The position numbers and the translations under genes were made by a program. Positions 54,974-64,000 of a stretch of DNA of 64,000 nucleotides are shown in pieces. The notes below the pieces were generated by a model, which was not told the DNA's origin, did not search any database, and saw only the letters and a list, made by a program, of their open reading frames with translations. This DNA comes from an uncultured Burkholderiales bacterium (GTDB taxonomy: Bacteria > Pseudomonadota > Gammaproteobacteria > Burkholderiales > Burkholderiaceae_C), in contig CAISMH010000014.1 in NCBI GenBank assembly GCA_903886485.1, positions 62,001 to 126,000 of the forward strand. The letters run 5' to 3'. Each line of letters opens with the position of its first letter. Position 1 is the stretch's first letter.

Positions 54974-54980
54974 GGACGGC

Positions 54981-55388
54981 TCAAGCGCTGATTATTTTGG
55001 TGTAGAGGGCGGCTGCCCAAACTGCCATACACAGCAACAAGCTCAGGAGTACGGCAGCACTGCCCGTGTCTTTCGCACGTTTGGCCAGTTCGTGCCATTC
55101 AGGACCAATGCGATCAATGGCTGATTCAATGCCGGTGTTGAGCAATTCGACGACCATGACCAACACGACTGTGCCTGCCAACAGCGCAGTTTCAAGCCAA
55201 GTTTTTCCGACATAAAACGCCAATGGAATGAGAACAATGGCACCGATGGCTTCTTGGCGAAAAGCTTTTTCAAACCATGCGGCTTTCAGGCCTGAAAGCG
55301 AGTAGCCGAAAGCGTGCCAGACGCGGTTCAGCCCAGTTCTATGTTTTTGTGGATTTGCACTCATCGGCTGACTGTAATGGCTGTTCAT
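54981..55388 (-). CDS. dgkA: Diacylglycerol kinase
   Basis: A 135-residue membrane enzyme. Three hydrophobic helices (about 50-68, 70-88, 112-132) and the family signature VVELLNTGIESAIDRIGPEW with the catalytic Glu and Asn are visible; EKAFRQEAIG near the first amphipathic helix is typical. It phosphorylates diacylglycerol to phosphatidic acid, recycling lipid from glucan or LPS modification. The ATG (55388-55386) overlaps the stop of the upstream RDD gene by one base. Confidence 0.93.
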   Translation of the reverse strand: MNSHYSQPMSANPQKHRTGLNRVWHAFGYSLSGLKAAWFEKAFRQEAIGAIVLIPLAFYVGKTWLETALLAGTVVLVMVVELLNTGIESAIDRIGPEWHELAKRAKDTGSAAVLLSLLLCMAVWAAALYTKIISA

Positions 55389-55882
55389 CAATCGTTGCGA
55401 CTGTCATGGCTGATCAAGCGGGTGCCCGCGAGGGCGTCATGCCAAAACTGTCGTTCAGGATGAAAACGACTGAGCAATGCCCAAACTGCTACCCAGCCAA
55501 GAAGCAAGAGGGCTGTTTCGCCGCCTGACAAGCTCAAAGGTGCGAGCGCAGCTAAAGGTGGAATGAACCAAACCCAGCTCAGCACATAGCGCCAAAGCGC
55601 GCGTTTTTGCGAGAGGGCTTGGCCAGAGGCGTCAACGAGTCGTATGTGCCATGTTTTCATGGCCAAGGTTTGACCCTTGTGACCAAACCAGGTGAAGTAG
55701 ATGCCGACCACCAAAAAGAGGAAGGATTGCAAACCATGACGGTTGTCTAGGGCGTGACGTGATTGGCTGAGCGTGCTGAAGAGATAGCCTGAAATGAAGA
55801 GCACGCCAAACAAGAGCAGGCCTTCGTAGGCCCAGCAAGCCATACGACGAGGTAGGCTGGGGGCTGTCAAATCCAAATTCAT
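55388..55882 (-). CDS. RDD family membrane protein
   Basis: A 164-residue membrane protein with three to four hydrophobic segments. LPRRMACWAYEGLLLFGVLF (with the Arg/Asp-type first helix) and FTWFGHKGQTLAMKTWHIRLVD, where the GQTLAMK motif is typical, identify the RDD family. Its function is unknown; some members transport ions. Coupled to the genes on both sides by short overlaps. Confidence 0.85.
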   Translation of the reverse strand: MNLDLTAPSLPRRMACWAYEGLLLFGVLFISGYLFSTLSQSRHALDNRHGLQSFLFLVVGIYFTWFGHKGQTLAMKTWHIRLVDASGQALSQKRALWRYVLSWVWFIPPLAALAPLSLSGGETALLLLGWVAVWALLSRFHPERQFWHDALAGTRLISHDSRND

Positions 55883-56538
55883 TGGGGTGTTGCTGCGCTT
55901 TCAGGGACAGAACTGACAGGCGCTGCGGTGCTGCTGAGTGGCGTAGGAAGAAGAGTGGCAGGTGCAGCTTGATCTGATGCAATGCGAGGCAATGTTTTGT
56001 TCGCGTTGGCTGTCGGTGGTGTAGCGAGTTTGGAGGGTGAAACGGGTTTGACCGCCGGTGCAGCACCCACCATCGGCTGAGTTTGTTGCGCAGCAAGTTT
56101 TTGTTTGGCTTCTGGCGAAAGGGCTTGGTAGGCTTCCCACTTGGCCTTTTTATCTTCTTGGGGCAGTTGTTGCGCGCCTGCGAAATTTAGACGAGCAGCA
56201 GAGCGCTGTTGCGGGCTGAGTGCGGCCCATTCGCGCATCCGGCTTTGCAAGGTATTTTGTTCGTCAGCAGATAGCTGAGAAAAGTTTTGTGAAACAGCCA
56301 GCCATTTGCGTTTGTGTGGCTCGTTCATCGTGGGCCATAACTGGGCTAGTGGCGAGAGTGCTTGTTGCTGGGTGTCTGTCAAGTCCATCCAGAGTGGCCG
56401 TCCAGGCAAGCTGGGGACAGGTTTTGCGGGTACCGCTGATGGTGTTTGTGCGCCGGCCAAACCCATCGCGAGCAGGGCAGATCCACCGACGAGAATCAGT
56501 CCTGCGAGCTTGACAGCGATGGCGCGTTGCAATGGCAT
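55879..56538 (-). CDS. DUF3106 protein, exported
   Basis: A 219-residue protein with a signal peptide or anchor (MPLQRAIAVKLAGLILVGGSALLAMGLAGA). The mature part begins WMDLTDTQQQALSPLAQLWPTMNEPHKRKWLAVSQ and SADEQNTLQSRMREWAALSPQQR, the helical DUF3106 pattern of repeated LSP/QQR units. The last third is Pro/Ala/Thr-rich and low-complexity. Its role is unknown. ATGA overlap with the downstream RDD gene; seven bases after the DUF3619 gene. Confidence 0.85.
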   Translation of the reverse strand: MPLQRAIAVKLAGLILVGGSALLAMGLAGAQTPSAVPAKPVPSLPGRPLWMDLTDTQQQALSPLAQLWPTMNEPHKRKWLAVSQNFSQLSADEQNTLQSRMREWAALSPQQRSAARLNFAGAQQLPQEDKKAKWEAYQALSPEAKQKLAAQQTQPMVGAAPAVKPVSPSKLATPPTANANKTLPRIASDQAAPATLLPTPLSSTAAPVSSVPESAATPQ

Positions 56539-56545
56539 CTGGGTG

Positions 56546-56980
56546 TCAGTCTTTGGTATCTGTCGTGGGGTTCTTCAAGAACTGAAGGAACCCGGGGTCA
56601 GCGTAGGCGGCAGGTGGCAAATCGTCAATCAGTAAGGCAGAGTCGACCTCTGCGAGCTCATTGGCGCGGTTGTCATCCAAGACATTTTGGATGAGCGCTA
56701 AACCAGCGATCAACGCAACCAGAGGCAACAAAGAGGCCAAACGACTCCAAATGTTCAAGCCTTCATCACCCCCAAAGTTCAGCAGGGCAGCCCCATTTTG
56801 ATGAACTACGGCGGGGCTGGTGTGTAAACGGACTTGTGGTTTGAGACGAGCAGCGACGGCACGTGTGCGTGCGGCGCGTAAGCGCTCTGAAATATCGTGA
56901 GGCAGCTCCAGTGTGGCTGAATTCAGTTGGGCAGCAATGCGCAAACCGAACTCGTCTTGGGTCTTTGCAGTGTGTGTCAT
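56546..56980 (-). CDS. DUF3619 protein, possible anti-sigma partner
   Basis: A 144-residue protein with a cytoplasmic N-terminal half (MTHTAKTQDEFGLRIAAQLNSATLELPHDI), one central membrane segment (about 80-98, RLASLLPLVALIAGLALIQN) and a short outer tail (YADPGFLQFLKNPTTDTKD). This is the layout expected for a membrane-bound anti-sigma factor, and the ATG overlaps the stop of the sigma factor gene (ATGA), but DUF3619 has no proven role and no ZAS-type His/Cys motif is present. Confidence 0.75.
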   Translation of the reverse strand: MTHTAKTQDEFGLRIAAQLNSATLELPHDISERLRAARTRAVAARLKPQVRLHTSPAVVHQNGAALLNFGGDEGLNIWSRLASLLPLVALIAGLALIQNVLDDNRANELAEVDSALLIDDLPPAAYADPGFLQFLKNPTTDTKD

Positions 56981-57549
56981 GGTTGAATTCCCTTTAATTT
57001 AAGCGCTTTGCTGAGTGCCAGAACAGCCCGTGAGCAGTGAGTTTTGACGCTGCCTTCAGAGCAGCCCATTGCTGCAGCAGTTTCCGAAACATCTAACTCT
57101 TCCCAATAACGCAGCAAGAAGGCTTCTCGTTGACGTGCTGGTAAATTTTGTATCTCTTGTTCGATGTCATGCACGCTGGCAATGCTGGCAAAGTTATCTT
57201 CCGCACTTTGCGTTGTTTGGCGATCATTATCGGCGGCTAGGGCCTCCAACAGGTCAAATTCGCCTTCATCTTTGTCTGAATCGAAGTCACTGAAGTTGCT
57301 GAACAAGGCTTTGCGTGTCTTGTTGCGGCGAAACCAGTCCAAAGTGGTGTTGGATAGTATGCGGTGAAACAGCATGGGAAGCTCGGAAGCGGGCTTGTCG
57401 CCGTAGTGTTCAGCGAGTTTCATCATGCTGTCTTGAACGATGTCCAGGGCTGCTTCGTCATCGCGGACATGGTAAAACGAGCGTTTGAATGCGCGTTTTT
57501 CAATGCTTTTGAGGAAGTCTGAAAGTTCTTGTTCGGTGGCCACTGGCAA
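56977..57549 (-). CDS. RNA polymerase sigma factor, ECF/sigma-70 family
   Basis: A 190-residue sigma factor: region 2 includes RDDEAALDIVQDSMMKLAEHYGD and DWFRRNKTRKA, region 4 has LPARQREAFLLRYWEELDVSETAAAMGCSEGSVKTHCSRA. The linker between (about 75-120) is acidic and longer than usual. Likely directs transcription of a small set of genes. The frame opens at a TTG; the GTG at 57543, two codons inside (giving MATEQELSDFL), is the more conserved start. First gene of a six-gene operon with DUF3619, DUF3106, RDD, dgkA and the LOG-family gene. Confidence 0.88.
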   Translation of the reverse strand: MPVATEQELSDFLKSIEKRAFKRSFYHVRDDEAALDIVQDSMMKLAEHYGDKPASELPMLFHRILSNTTLDWFRRNKTRKALFSNFSDFDSDKDEGEFDLLEALAADNDRQTTQSAEDNFASIASVHDIEQEIQNLPARQREAFLLRYWEELDVSETAAAMGCSEGSVKTHCSRAVLALSKALKLKGIQP

Positions 57550-57803
57550 GGGGTTCAGGGTGAGATCGGGCGCGATTATGTCACTTGCGGCGTGTGAGCG
57601 CGTGTCTCAAACGGAATAGGGCTCGGGTTGGTGTCATAATCCACGCCTGCAATTCGACAAAAAAGGCAAACGGGTCTGGGTCCGACGCGAACCATGCGTC
57701 TATGGCTGAAGGTCCAAAGTTTCGACGCTGCCCCACAAGGGTTCGCGAAGAAGCACCCAAGGTTTTTCGTTGACGAAATTCACTCAGGTTAAAAGGTACA
57801 ACA

Positions 57804-59576
57804 ATGGATAATTCAAAGTCGGAATCGCATTCCGCAACGGCTCCTAGCGGGCAGGTTCAAGAACTGATGGGCGCCGAGATTCTCGTCAAGGCCCTGCAAG
57901 CTGAAAATGTCAAGCACATTTGGGGCTACCCCGGCGGCTCAGTTCTCTACATTTACGACGCGCTGTACAACCAAAACACGATTCAACACGTGTTGGTACG
58001 TCATGAGCAAGCGGCTGTGCACGCTGCAGATGGCTATGCGCGTGCGACGGGGGATGTAGGCGTGGCCTTGGTGACTTCTGGCCCAGGTGCGACAAACGCG
58101 GTCACTGGGATCGCCACCGCCTACATGGACAGCATTCCCATGGTGATCATCACAGGCCAAGTGCCGACTCACGCGATTGGCTTAGATGCTTTTCAAGAGT
58201 GTGACACCATCGGCATCACACGCCCCATTGTCAAACACAATTTCTTGGTCAAAGACGTCCGCGATTTGGCGTTGACCATGAAGAAAGCTTTTCACATTGC
58301 ACGCAGTGGCCGACCTGGCCCTGTGGTTGTGGATATTCCTAAAGATGTGTCTTTCAAGAAGACGGCTTATGAGGGCTATCCAGCAGAAGTGCAGATGCGC
58401 TCTTACAACCCAGTTCGCAAGGGGCACGGCGGCCAAATCCGCAAAGCTTTGCAGTTGTTGATGTCAGCCAAGCGTCCATACATTTACACCGGCGGTGGGG
58501 TGTTGCTAAGTAATGCGTCGCAAGAACTCCGCACCCTGGTGGATATATTGGGTTACCCAGTGACCAACACGTTGATGGGTTTGGGCGCATATCCAGCCAG
58601 TGCACCTAAGTTCCTGGGTATGTTGGGCATGCACGGCACGATTGAAGCAAACAATGCGATGCAAAACTGCGATGTGTTGTTGGCTGTTGGCGCTCGTTTT
58701 GATGACCGCGTGATTGGTAACCCCAAGCACTTTGCGCAAAACGAACGCAAGATCATTCACATCGATATTGACCCTTCCAGCATCTCCAAGCGCGTGAAGG
58801 TGGACATCCCTATCGTGGGTGATGTCAAAGATGTGTTGGTTGAAATGATCGACATGATCAAAGAGTCTGGCTTAAAGCCGGATGCTGCGGCTTTGGCCGG
58901 TTGGTGGGAAACCATTGATGCGTGGCGCAAACGCGATTGTTTGAAGTACGACCGTGGCAACACTGAAGTCATCAAGCCGCAATACGTCATTGAGACTTTG
59001 CACAACATGACCAAGGGGACAGATACCTACATCACGTCTGATGTCGGTCAGCACCAAATGTGGGCTGCCCAGTATTACGGGTTTGATGAGCCTCGTCGCT
59101 GGATCAACTCGGGCGGCTTGGGCACCATGGGTGTGGGTATTCCATACGCCATGGGTATCAAACTGGCCAAGCCAGATAGCGAAGTGTTTTGTGTGACAGG
59201 CGAGGGCTCTGTGCAGATGTGTATCCAAGAGCTTTCCACCTGCTTCCAATACAACACCCCTATCAAGGTGTTGGCACTCAACAACCGATACCTTGGCATG
59301 GTGCGCCAATGGCAAGAAATCGAATACGAAGGCCGCTACAGCAGCAGCTACATGGACGCTTTGCCTGACTTTGTGAAGTTGGCTGAAGCCTATGGCCATG
59401 TGGGCATGTTGATTGAGCGTCCTGAGGATGTAGAGCCAGCTTTGCGTGAAGCACGCAAACTCAAAGACCGCACGGTGTTCATCGATTTCCGCACCGACCC
59501 CTCCGAGAATGTGTTCCCCATGGTCAAAGCTGGCAAAGGAATTACAGAAATGCTGCTTGGCAGCGAAGATCTGTGA
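57804..59576 (+). CDS. ilvB: Acetolactate synthase large (catalytic) subunit
   Basis: A 590-residue ThDP enzyme: GAEILVKALQAENVKHIWGYPGG with the catalytic-site Glu region at VRHEQAAVHAADGYARATG, a FAD-binding middle, and the ThDP-magnesium motif CVTGEGSVQMCIQEL...LNNRYLGMV (GEGS instead of the classical GDGS, as far as I recall common in this order). It condenses pyruvate or 2-oxobutyrate for valine/leucine/isoleucine synthesis. Preceded by a 250-base region after the divergent sigma factor; no leader peptide was found there. Followed by ilvH and ilvC. Confidence 0.96.
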   Translation: MDNSKSESHSATAPSGQVQELMGAEILVKALQAENVKHIWGYPGGSVLYIYDALYNQNTIQHVLVRHEQAAVHAADGYARATGDVGVALVTSGPGATNAVTGIATAYMDSIPMVIITGQVPTHAIGLDAFQECDTIGITRPIVKHNFLVKDVRDLALTMKKAFHIARSGRPGPVVVDIPKDVSFKKTAYEGYPAEVQMRSYNPVRKGHGGQIRKALQLLMSAKRPYIYTGGGVLLSNASQELRTLVDILGYPVTNTLMGLGAYPASAPKFLGMLGMHGTIEANNAMQNCDVLLAVGARFDDRVIGNPKHFAQNERKIIHIDIDPSSISKRVKVDIPIVGDVKDVLVEMIDMIKESGLKPDAAALAGWWETIDAWRKRDCLKYDRGNTEVIKPQYVIETLHNMTKGTDTYITSDVGQHQMWAAQYYGFDEPRRWINSGGLGTMGVGIPYAMGIKLAKPDSEVFCVTGEGSVQMCIQELSTCFQYNTPIKVLALNNRYLGMVRQWQEIEYEGRYSSSYMDALPDFVKLAEAYGHVGMLIERPEDVEPALREARKLKDRTVFIDFRTDPSENVFPMVKAGKGITEMLLGSEDL

Positions 59577-59593
59577 ACGGGAAGGATGACAAC

Positions 59594-60085
59594 ATGAAAC
59601 ACATCATTTCCCTGATGCTCGAAAACGAACCCGGCGCCTTGTCGCGCGTGGTGGGTTTGTTCTCTGCCCGTGGCTACAACATTGAATCTCTGACTGTGGC
59701 GCCGACGGAAGACGCCAGCTTGTCACGCATGACCATTCAAACCCACGGTTCGGACGAGGTGATTGAACAAATCACCAAGCACTTGAACCGTTTGATTGAA
59801 GTCGTCAAAGTGGTCGACTTGACCGAAGGCGCCTACACCGAACGCGAGCTGATGCTGGTGAAAGTGCGTGCCGTCGGTAAAGAGCGTGAAGAGATGAAAC
59901 GCATGGCCGATATCTTCCGTGGCCGCATCATCGATGTGACCGAGAAGAGCTACACCATTGAGTTGACGGGTGACCTGTCCAAGAACGATGCGTTCTTAGA
60001 GGCAATTGACCGCAGCGCAATTCTCGAAACCGTTCGCACGGGCGCTTGTGGCATTGGTCGCGGCGAACGTATCTTGCGCGTTTAA
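59594..60085 (+). CDS. ilvH: Acetolactate synthase small (regulatory) subunit
   Basis: A 163-residue ACT-domain protein: MKHIISLMLENEPGALSRVVGLFSARGYNIESLTVAPTED at the N-terminus, then DLTEGAYTERELMLVKVRAV. It binds valine and gives feedback control to the large subunit. Start at 59594 preceded by GGAAGGA at 59579-59585; a GTG overlapping the ilvB stop is in frame but adds an unusual tail. Confidence 0.96.
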   Translation: MKHIISLMLENEPGALSRVVGLFSARGYNIESLTVAPTEDASLSRMTIQTHGSDEVIEQITKHLNRLIEVVKVVDLTEGAYTERELMLVKVRAVGKEREEMKRMADIFRGRIIDVTEKSYTIELTGDLSKNDAFLEAIDRSAILETVRTGACGIGRGERILRV

Positions 60086-60114
60086 ATTCCAACCCTTTTC
60101 AACGTATTTTTTAG

Positions 60115-61140
<1,026 letters not shown>

Positions 61141-61160
61141 GCACGGTGCTTTTTGTATTA

Positions 61161-61191
61161 ACAAAGGCCACTTCGGTGGTCTTTGTCGTTT
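61161..61191 (+). terminator. Terminator after ilvC
   Basis: Stem of eleven pairs (one G-U), ACAAAGGCCAC / GTGGTCTTTGT at 61161-61171 and 61176-61186, with TTCG loop; the following tail CGTTTTG is short, so efficiency is uncertain. Confidence 0.75.
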
Positions 61192-61246
61192 TGAATGGTG
61201 CCAGTCGCTGCGCTTACACTTCAAGCCTATTTTCGGAGCCAGACGG

Positions 61247-62050
61247 ATGTCAGAACAACAAGATCAAACGGAAGAATTGGTGACGCGCAAACCTCGTAAA
61301 GGCATTTATGTCTTGCCTAATTTATTCACTTTGGCGGCCTTGTTTGGCGGTTTTTATGCCATTGTGATGGCTATGAATGAGCGCTTTGAAATGGCGGCTA
61401 TTGGCGTTTTCTGTGCCATGGTGCTCGATAGTTTGGATGGCCGTGTTGCACGCATGACCAATACACAAAGTGCTTTTGGCGAACAAATGGACTCCCTGGC
61501 CGACATGGTCTCATTCGGCGCAGCGCCAGCTTTGATTTCTTACGAGTGGGCTTTGAAAGGAGCGGGGCGTTGGGGGTGGATGGCTGCTTTCGTCTACATC
61601 TCATGTGCAGCTTTGCGATTGGCGCGCTTCAACGTGAACACTGCTGTCGTGGATAAGCGGTTCTTTCAGGGTTTGCCATCGCCTGCAGCTGCCGCTTTGG
61701 TGATGGGCTTTATTTGGCTGATGAACGATATGGGTTATCAAGGGTCTGAAGTGATGTGGCCGATGTTTGCCATGTGTTTGTACTCTGGGTTGACCATGGT
61801 GACCAACGTGCCTTTCTACAGCTTCAAAGATGTGCAGATGAAGCAAAGCGTACCTTTTGCTGTCATTGTGATGCTGGCCTTGGTGATTGCTGTGATCAAC
61901 ATTCATCCCCCAATTGTTTTGTTCGCCTTGTTCATGATTTACGGTTTGAGCGGTTATGCGTTGTACGCATGGCGTCGTGCCATGGGCTTGCAGACCAGCA
62001 TGATTAGCACGTCTACAGATGAGCCAGATGAAGCAGGTTTGCACAAATGA
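61247..62050 (+). CDS. pssA: CDP-diacylglycerol-serine O-phosphatidyltransferase
   Basis: A 267-residue membrane protein; the CDP-alcohol phosphatidyltransferase motif DSLDGRVARMTNTQSAFGEQMDSLAD is complete and sits between hydrophobic helices, several more of which follow. It makes phosphatidylserine, the precursor of phosphatidylethanolamine. Its place between the ilv genes and leuA is conserved in Burkholderiales although the enzyme belongs to lipid synthesis. The stop is 208 bases before leuA. Confidence 0.94.
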   Translation: MSEQQDQTEELVTRKPRKGIYVLPNLFTLAALFGGFYAIVMAMNERFEMAAIGVFCAMVLDSLDGRVARMTNTQSAFGEQMDSLADMVSFGAAPALISYEWALKGAGRWGWMAAFVYISCAALRLARFNVNTAVVDKRFFQGLPSPAAAALVMGFIWLMNDMGYQGSEVMWPMFAMCLYSGLTMVTNVPFYSFKDVQMKQSVPFAVIVMLALVIAVINIHPPIVLFALFMIYGLSGYALYAWRRAMGLQTSMISTSTDEPDEAGLHK

Positions 62051-62096
62051 GACATCTGACGCTTCAGAGGCTCTAGCTTTGTGCTAAATTCAACCC

Positions 62097-62153
62097 ATGA
62101 AAAATTTTTCGTTGGCTCTACTACTTCTATCCCCCTTCGGGCGGAGTTGGTAG
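62097..62153 (+). CDS. leuL: Leucine-rich leader peptide of leuA (attenuator leader)
   Basis: ATG to TAG, 18 codons: MKNFSLALLLLSPFGRSW. Five of the 18 codons are Leu (TTG, CTA, CTA, CTT, CTA); CTA is otherwise uncommon in this window. A terminator hairpin follows at 62173 and leuA begins at 62259, the textbook layout of ribosome-mediated attenuation: slow translation at low leucine would favour readthrough. No Shine-Dalgarno site was obvious. Too short for usual gene calling. Confidence 0.82.
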   Translation: MKNFSLALLLLSPFGRSW

Positions 62154-62172
62154 CGCACGCGCAAACCCACAC

Positions 62173-62208
62173 AAGGCCCGTATGCACATGCAACGGGCCT
62201 TTTGCTTT
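62173..62208 (+). terminator. Attenuator terminator in the leuA leader
   Basis: Nine-base stem AAGGCCCGT / ACGGGCCTT (62173-62181 and 62193-62201) with an inner TGCA/TGCA pairing, then TTTGCTTT. CGGGC at 62138-62142 in the leader peptide can pair with GCCCG at 62176-62180, a possible antiterminator. Confidence 0.8.
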
Positions 62209-62258
62209 GGGGCTAAACCAAACGTTGCCAGTTTTTTAGGAATCTAGGAGTTCTGACC

Positions 62259-63797
62259 ATGACCGACAAGCTCATCATTTTTGACACCACTTTGCGTGAC
62301 GGCGAACAGTCGCCTGGCGCTTCTATGACGCGCGACGAAAAACTGCGTATTGCTCGGCAGTTGGAGCGATTGAAGGTGGACGTGATCGAAGCTGGTTTTG
62401 CTGCGAGTTCAAATGGTGATTTCGATTGCGTGAAGTCAATCGCTGCTGCAATCAAGAACTCCACGATCTGTTCGCTTGCTCGCGCCAATGATCGCGATAT
62501 CTCTCGCGCGGCAGAGGCTCTGAGTGGTGCGGCCAATGCAAGGTTGCATATTTTTCTTGCCACCAGTCCTTTGCATATGGAGAAAAAGTTGCGCATGTCG
62601 CCAGAGCAAGTACTGGAGCAAGCCAAGCAATCGGTGCGATTTGCGCGTAACTTGATGGGAGATATCGAATTCAGCGCGGAAGACGGCTATCGCAGCGAGA
62701 TGGACTTTTTATGTCGTGTGGTCGAGGCCGTGATTCATGAGGGTGCGACAACCATCAACATTCCCGACACCGTGGGCTACGCTATTCCTGAGCTCTATGG
62801 CAATTTCATCAAAACCTTGCGCGAGCGTGTGCCTAACAGCGATAAAGCCATTTGGTCTGTTCACTGTCACAACGATTTAGGCATGGCTGTGGCTAACTCT
62901 TTGGCAGGCGTGAAGATGGGTGGGGCCCGTCAGGTGGAGTGCACGATTAACGGTTTAGGCGAACGCGCGGGTAACTGTTCATTGGAAGAAGTGGTGATGG
63001 CGATCAAGACTCGTCGCGACTATTTCGATCTCGACTTGAACATCGATACCAAACAAATCGTGTCGGCAAGCCGCATGGTTAGTCAAACGACAGGCTTTTT
63101 GGTGCAGCCAAACAAGGCGGTCGTGGGGGCGAATGCTTTTGCACATGCATCCGGTATTCATCAAGACGGCGTGCTCAAGGCGCGTGACACCTACGAAATC
63201 ATGCGCGCCGAAGATGTGGGCTGGAGTGCTAACAAAATCGTGCTTGGCAAGCTCAGTGGGCGTAATGCATTCAAGCAACGCTTGGAAGACTTGGGTGTGC
63301 AGATGGAAAGCGAAGCCGATATCAACACAGCTTTTGCCAAGTTCAAAGAATTGGCAGACCGTAAGAGCGATATTTTTGATGAAGACATCTTGGCGTTGGT
63401 CAGCGAAGAGTCGGTGACCAATGCCAGCGAACAGTTTGCTTTTGTGTCTTTGTCTCAGCACAGTGAAACTGGTGAACGTCCGCACGCGACCGTGGTATTC
63501 ACCGTTGGCGGCAAAGAGGTCAAAGGTGACTCAGATGGCAATGGTCCTGTTGATGCGTCTTTGAAAGCGATTGAATCTCACATCAAGAGTGGTGCTGAAA
63601 TGGTGCTCTATTCTGTGAATGCGATCAGCGGTTCAACCGAGAGCCAAGGCGAGGTGACCGTGCGTTTGCAAAACAGTGGTCGGGTTGTGAATGGCGTCGG
63701 CTCAGACCCAGACATCGTGGTGGCTTCTGCGAAAGCCTATTTGAGTGCTTTGAACAAGCTGCAAAGCAAGTCAGACAGAGTCGCCGCTCAGGGTTAA
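62259..63797 (+). CDS. leuA: 2-Isopropylmalate synthase
   Basis: A 512-residue enzyme of the homocitrate/isopropylmalate family: [20 protein letters not shown] (metal and acetyl-CoA site) near the N-terminus, [20 protein letters not shown] with the metal-binding His residues near 202-210, and a C-terminal leucine-binding LeuA dimerisation domain starting about residue 395 ([20 protein letters not shown]). It makes the first committed step of leucine synthesis and is feedback-inhibited by leucine. A second layer of control is suggested by the leader peptide upstream. It ends at a clear terminator. Confidence 0.97.
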   Translation: MTDKLIIFDTTLRDGEQSPGASMTRDEKLRIARQLERLKVDVIEAGFAASSNGDFDCVKSIAAAIKNSTICSLARANDRDISRAAEALSGAANARLHIFLATSPLHMEKKLRMSPEQVLEQAKQSVRFARNLMGDIEFSAEDGYRSEMDFLCRVVEAVIHEGATTINIPDTVGYAIPELYGNFIKTLRERVPNSDKAIWSVHCHNDLGMAVANSLAGVKMGGARQVECTINGLGERAGNCSLEEVVMAIKTRRDYFDLDLNIDTKQIVSASRMVSQTTGFLVQPNKAVVGANAFAHASGIHQDGVLKARDTYEIMRAEDVGWSANKIVLGKLSGRNAFKQRLEDLGVQMESEADINTAFAKFKELADRKSDIFDEDILALVSEESVTNASEQFAFVSLSQHSETGERPHATVVFTVGGKEVKGDSDGNGPVDASLKAIESHIKSGAEMVLYSVNAISGSTESQGEVTVRLQNSGRVVNGVGSDPDIVVASAKAYLSALNKLQSKSDRVAAQG

Positions 63798-63836
63798 GCT
63801 GACAAAACTGATTTTCGAATCAAATTTGTTAGAAAG

Positions 63837-63873
63837 GCCGCGCAAGTCTTTGATCTTGCGCGGCTTTTCTTTG
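63837..63873 (+). terminator. Rho-independent terminator after leuA
   Basis: GCCGCGCAAG / CTTGCGCGGC stem (63837-63846 and 63855-63864), eight-base loop, followed by TTTTCTTT. Confidence 0.93.
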
Positions 63874-63917
63874 GTAGACTAACGACCAATATGTTTTTCA
63901 AGCTAAAGGAACACCAC

Positions 63918-64000
63918 TTGAAACGACTGCTGATTGCTACTTCACTTGGACTTTTGACATCGCTGTGCACGCTGCACGCTCAGGCGGTGACCAATCAAAA
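63918..64000 (+). CDS. Exported protein, N-terminal part only
   Basis: An open frame running off the right edge: TTG start, seven bases after AAAGGA (63905-63910), reading MKRLLIATSLGLLTSLCTLH then AQAVTNQ. This is a typical cleaved signal peptide (cut likely after AQA). Too little is present to name the protein. Confidence 0.7.
   Translation, partial: MKRLLIATSLGLLTSLCTLHAQAVTNQ

Noticed and set aside
57550..57803. Attenuator leader before ilvB
   Set aside because: No short frame rich in Leu, Val or Ile codons followed by a terminator was found; a 62-codon frame there (57585-57773) has no such codon run and no ribosome-binding site.

Overview
The window looks like chromosomal DNA of a betaproteobacterium of the order Burkholderiales, most like the freshwater Comamonadaceae (Limnohabitans/Rhodoferax type). 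Support comes from the gene orders gloB-mltD opposite methyltransferase-rnhA, lptF-lptG opposite pepA-holC, an SRP RNA gene opposite dnaX-ybaB-recR, and ilvB-ilvH-ilvC-pssA-leuA. The DNA is moderately GC-rich, genes are tightly packed and many share ATGA start/stop overlaps. No tRNA, rRNA, insertion sequence, prophage or CRISPR array was seen, and no gene-free stretch exceeds 300 bases.

Layout. 1-4406 (minus): the start of a type I restriction methylase gene (cut by the window edge), a cysteine-cluster protein, an rRNA-methyltransferase-like protein, a methionine-type aminotransferase, a CysB-like regulator and a sirohydrochlorin chelatase. 4416-9823: lptG/lptF opposite pepA-holC, then a branched-chain amino acid binding protein. 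9964-12067: a 63-residue protein with its own terminator, an MreB gene without mreCD, and a DUF1345 membrane protein. 12092-18199: a heavy-metal RND efflux operon in the order adaptor-pump-outer membrane factor. 18211-19911: an A+T-rich acyltransferase and a RidA-like protein. 19954-32826: two sets of the little-understood ATP-grasp/alpha-E/transglutaminase genes on either side of comEC. 32835-36121: rho, trxA, a DsbA-like protein and two unknown genes. 36174-42581: SRP RNA, dnaX-ybaB-recR, mltD-gloB, methyltransferase-rnhA. 42712-46991: a multidrug-type RND pair. 47012-50131: molybdenum cofactor genes moaA-mobA-moeA. 50242-54373: DUF3149 protein, ppa, an acetyltransferase-like protein, nadE and a PII protein. 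54386-57549: a six-gene operon headed by an ECF-like sigma factor. 57804-63873: isoleucine/valine/leucine synthesis with pssA, including a leucine attenuator before leuA. 63918-64000: the start of an exported protein.

Most interesting points. (1) The ATP-grasp/alpha-E/transglutaminase genes are present twice, once as a fused 929-residue protein with a 14-unit hexanucleotide (Ser-Gln) repeat, once as separate genes behind an excellent sigma-54 promoter; a family long predicted to make or modify peptides, possibly under nitrogen control. (2) A run of nine A in dnaX, with stops immediately after it in both other frames, where slippage would give a short gamma subunit. (3) A leucine-rich leader peptide and terminator before leuA. 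(4) A divergent but covarying SRP RNA. (5) Four exact-length octapeptide repeats at the mature N-terminus of the metal efflux outer membrane factor. Function assignments are from recognition of protein motifs by eye; no database search was possible.
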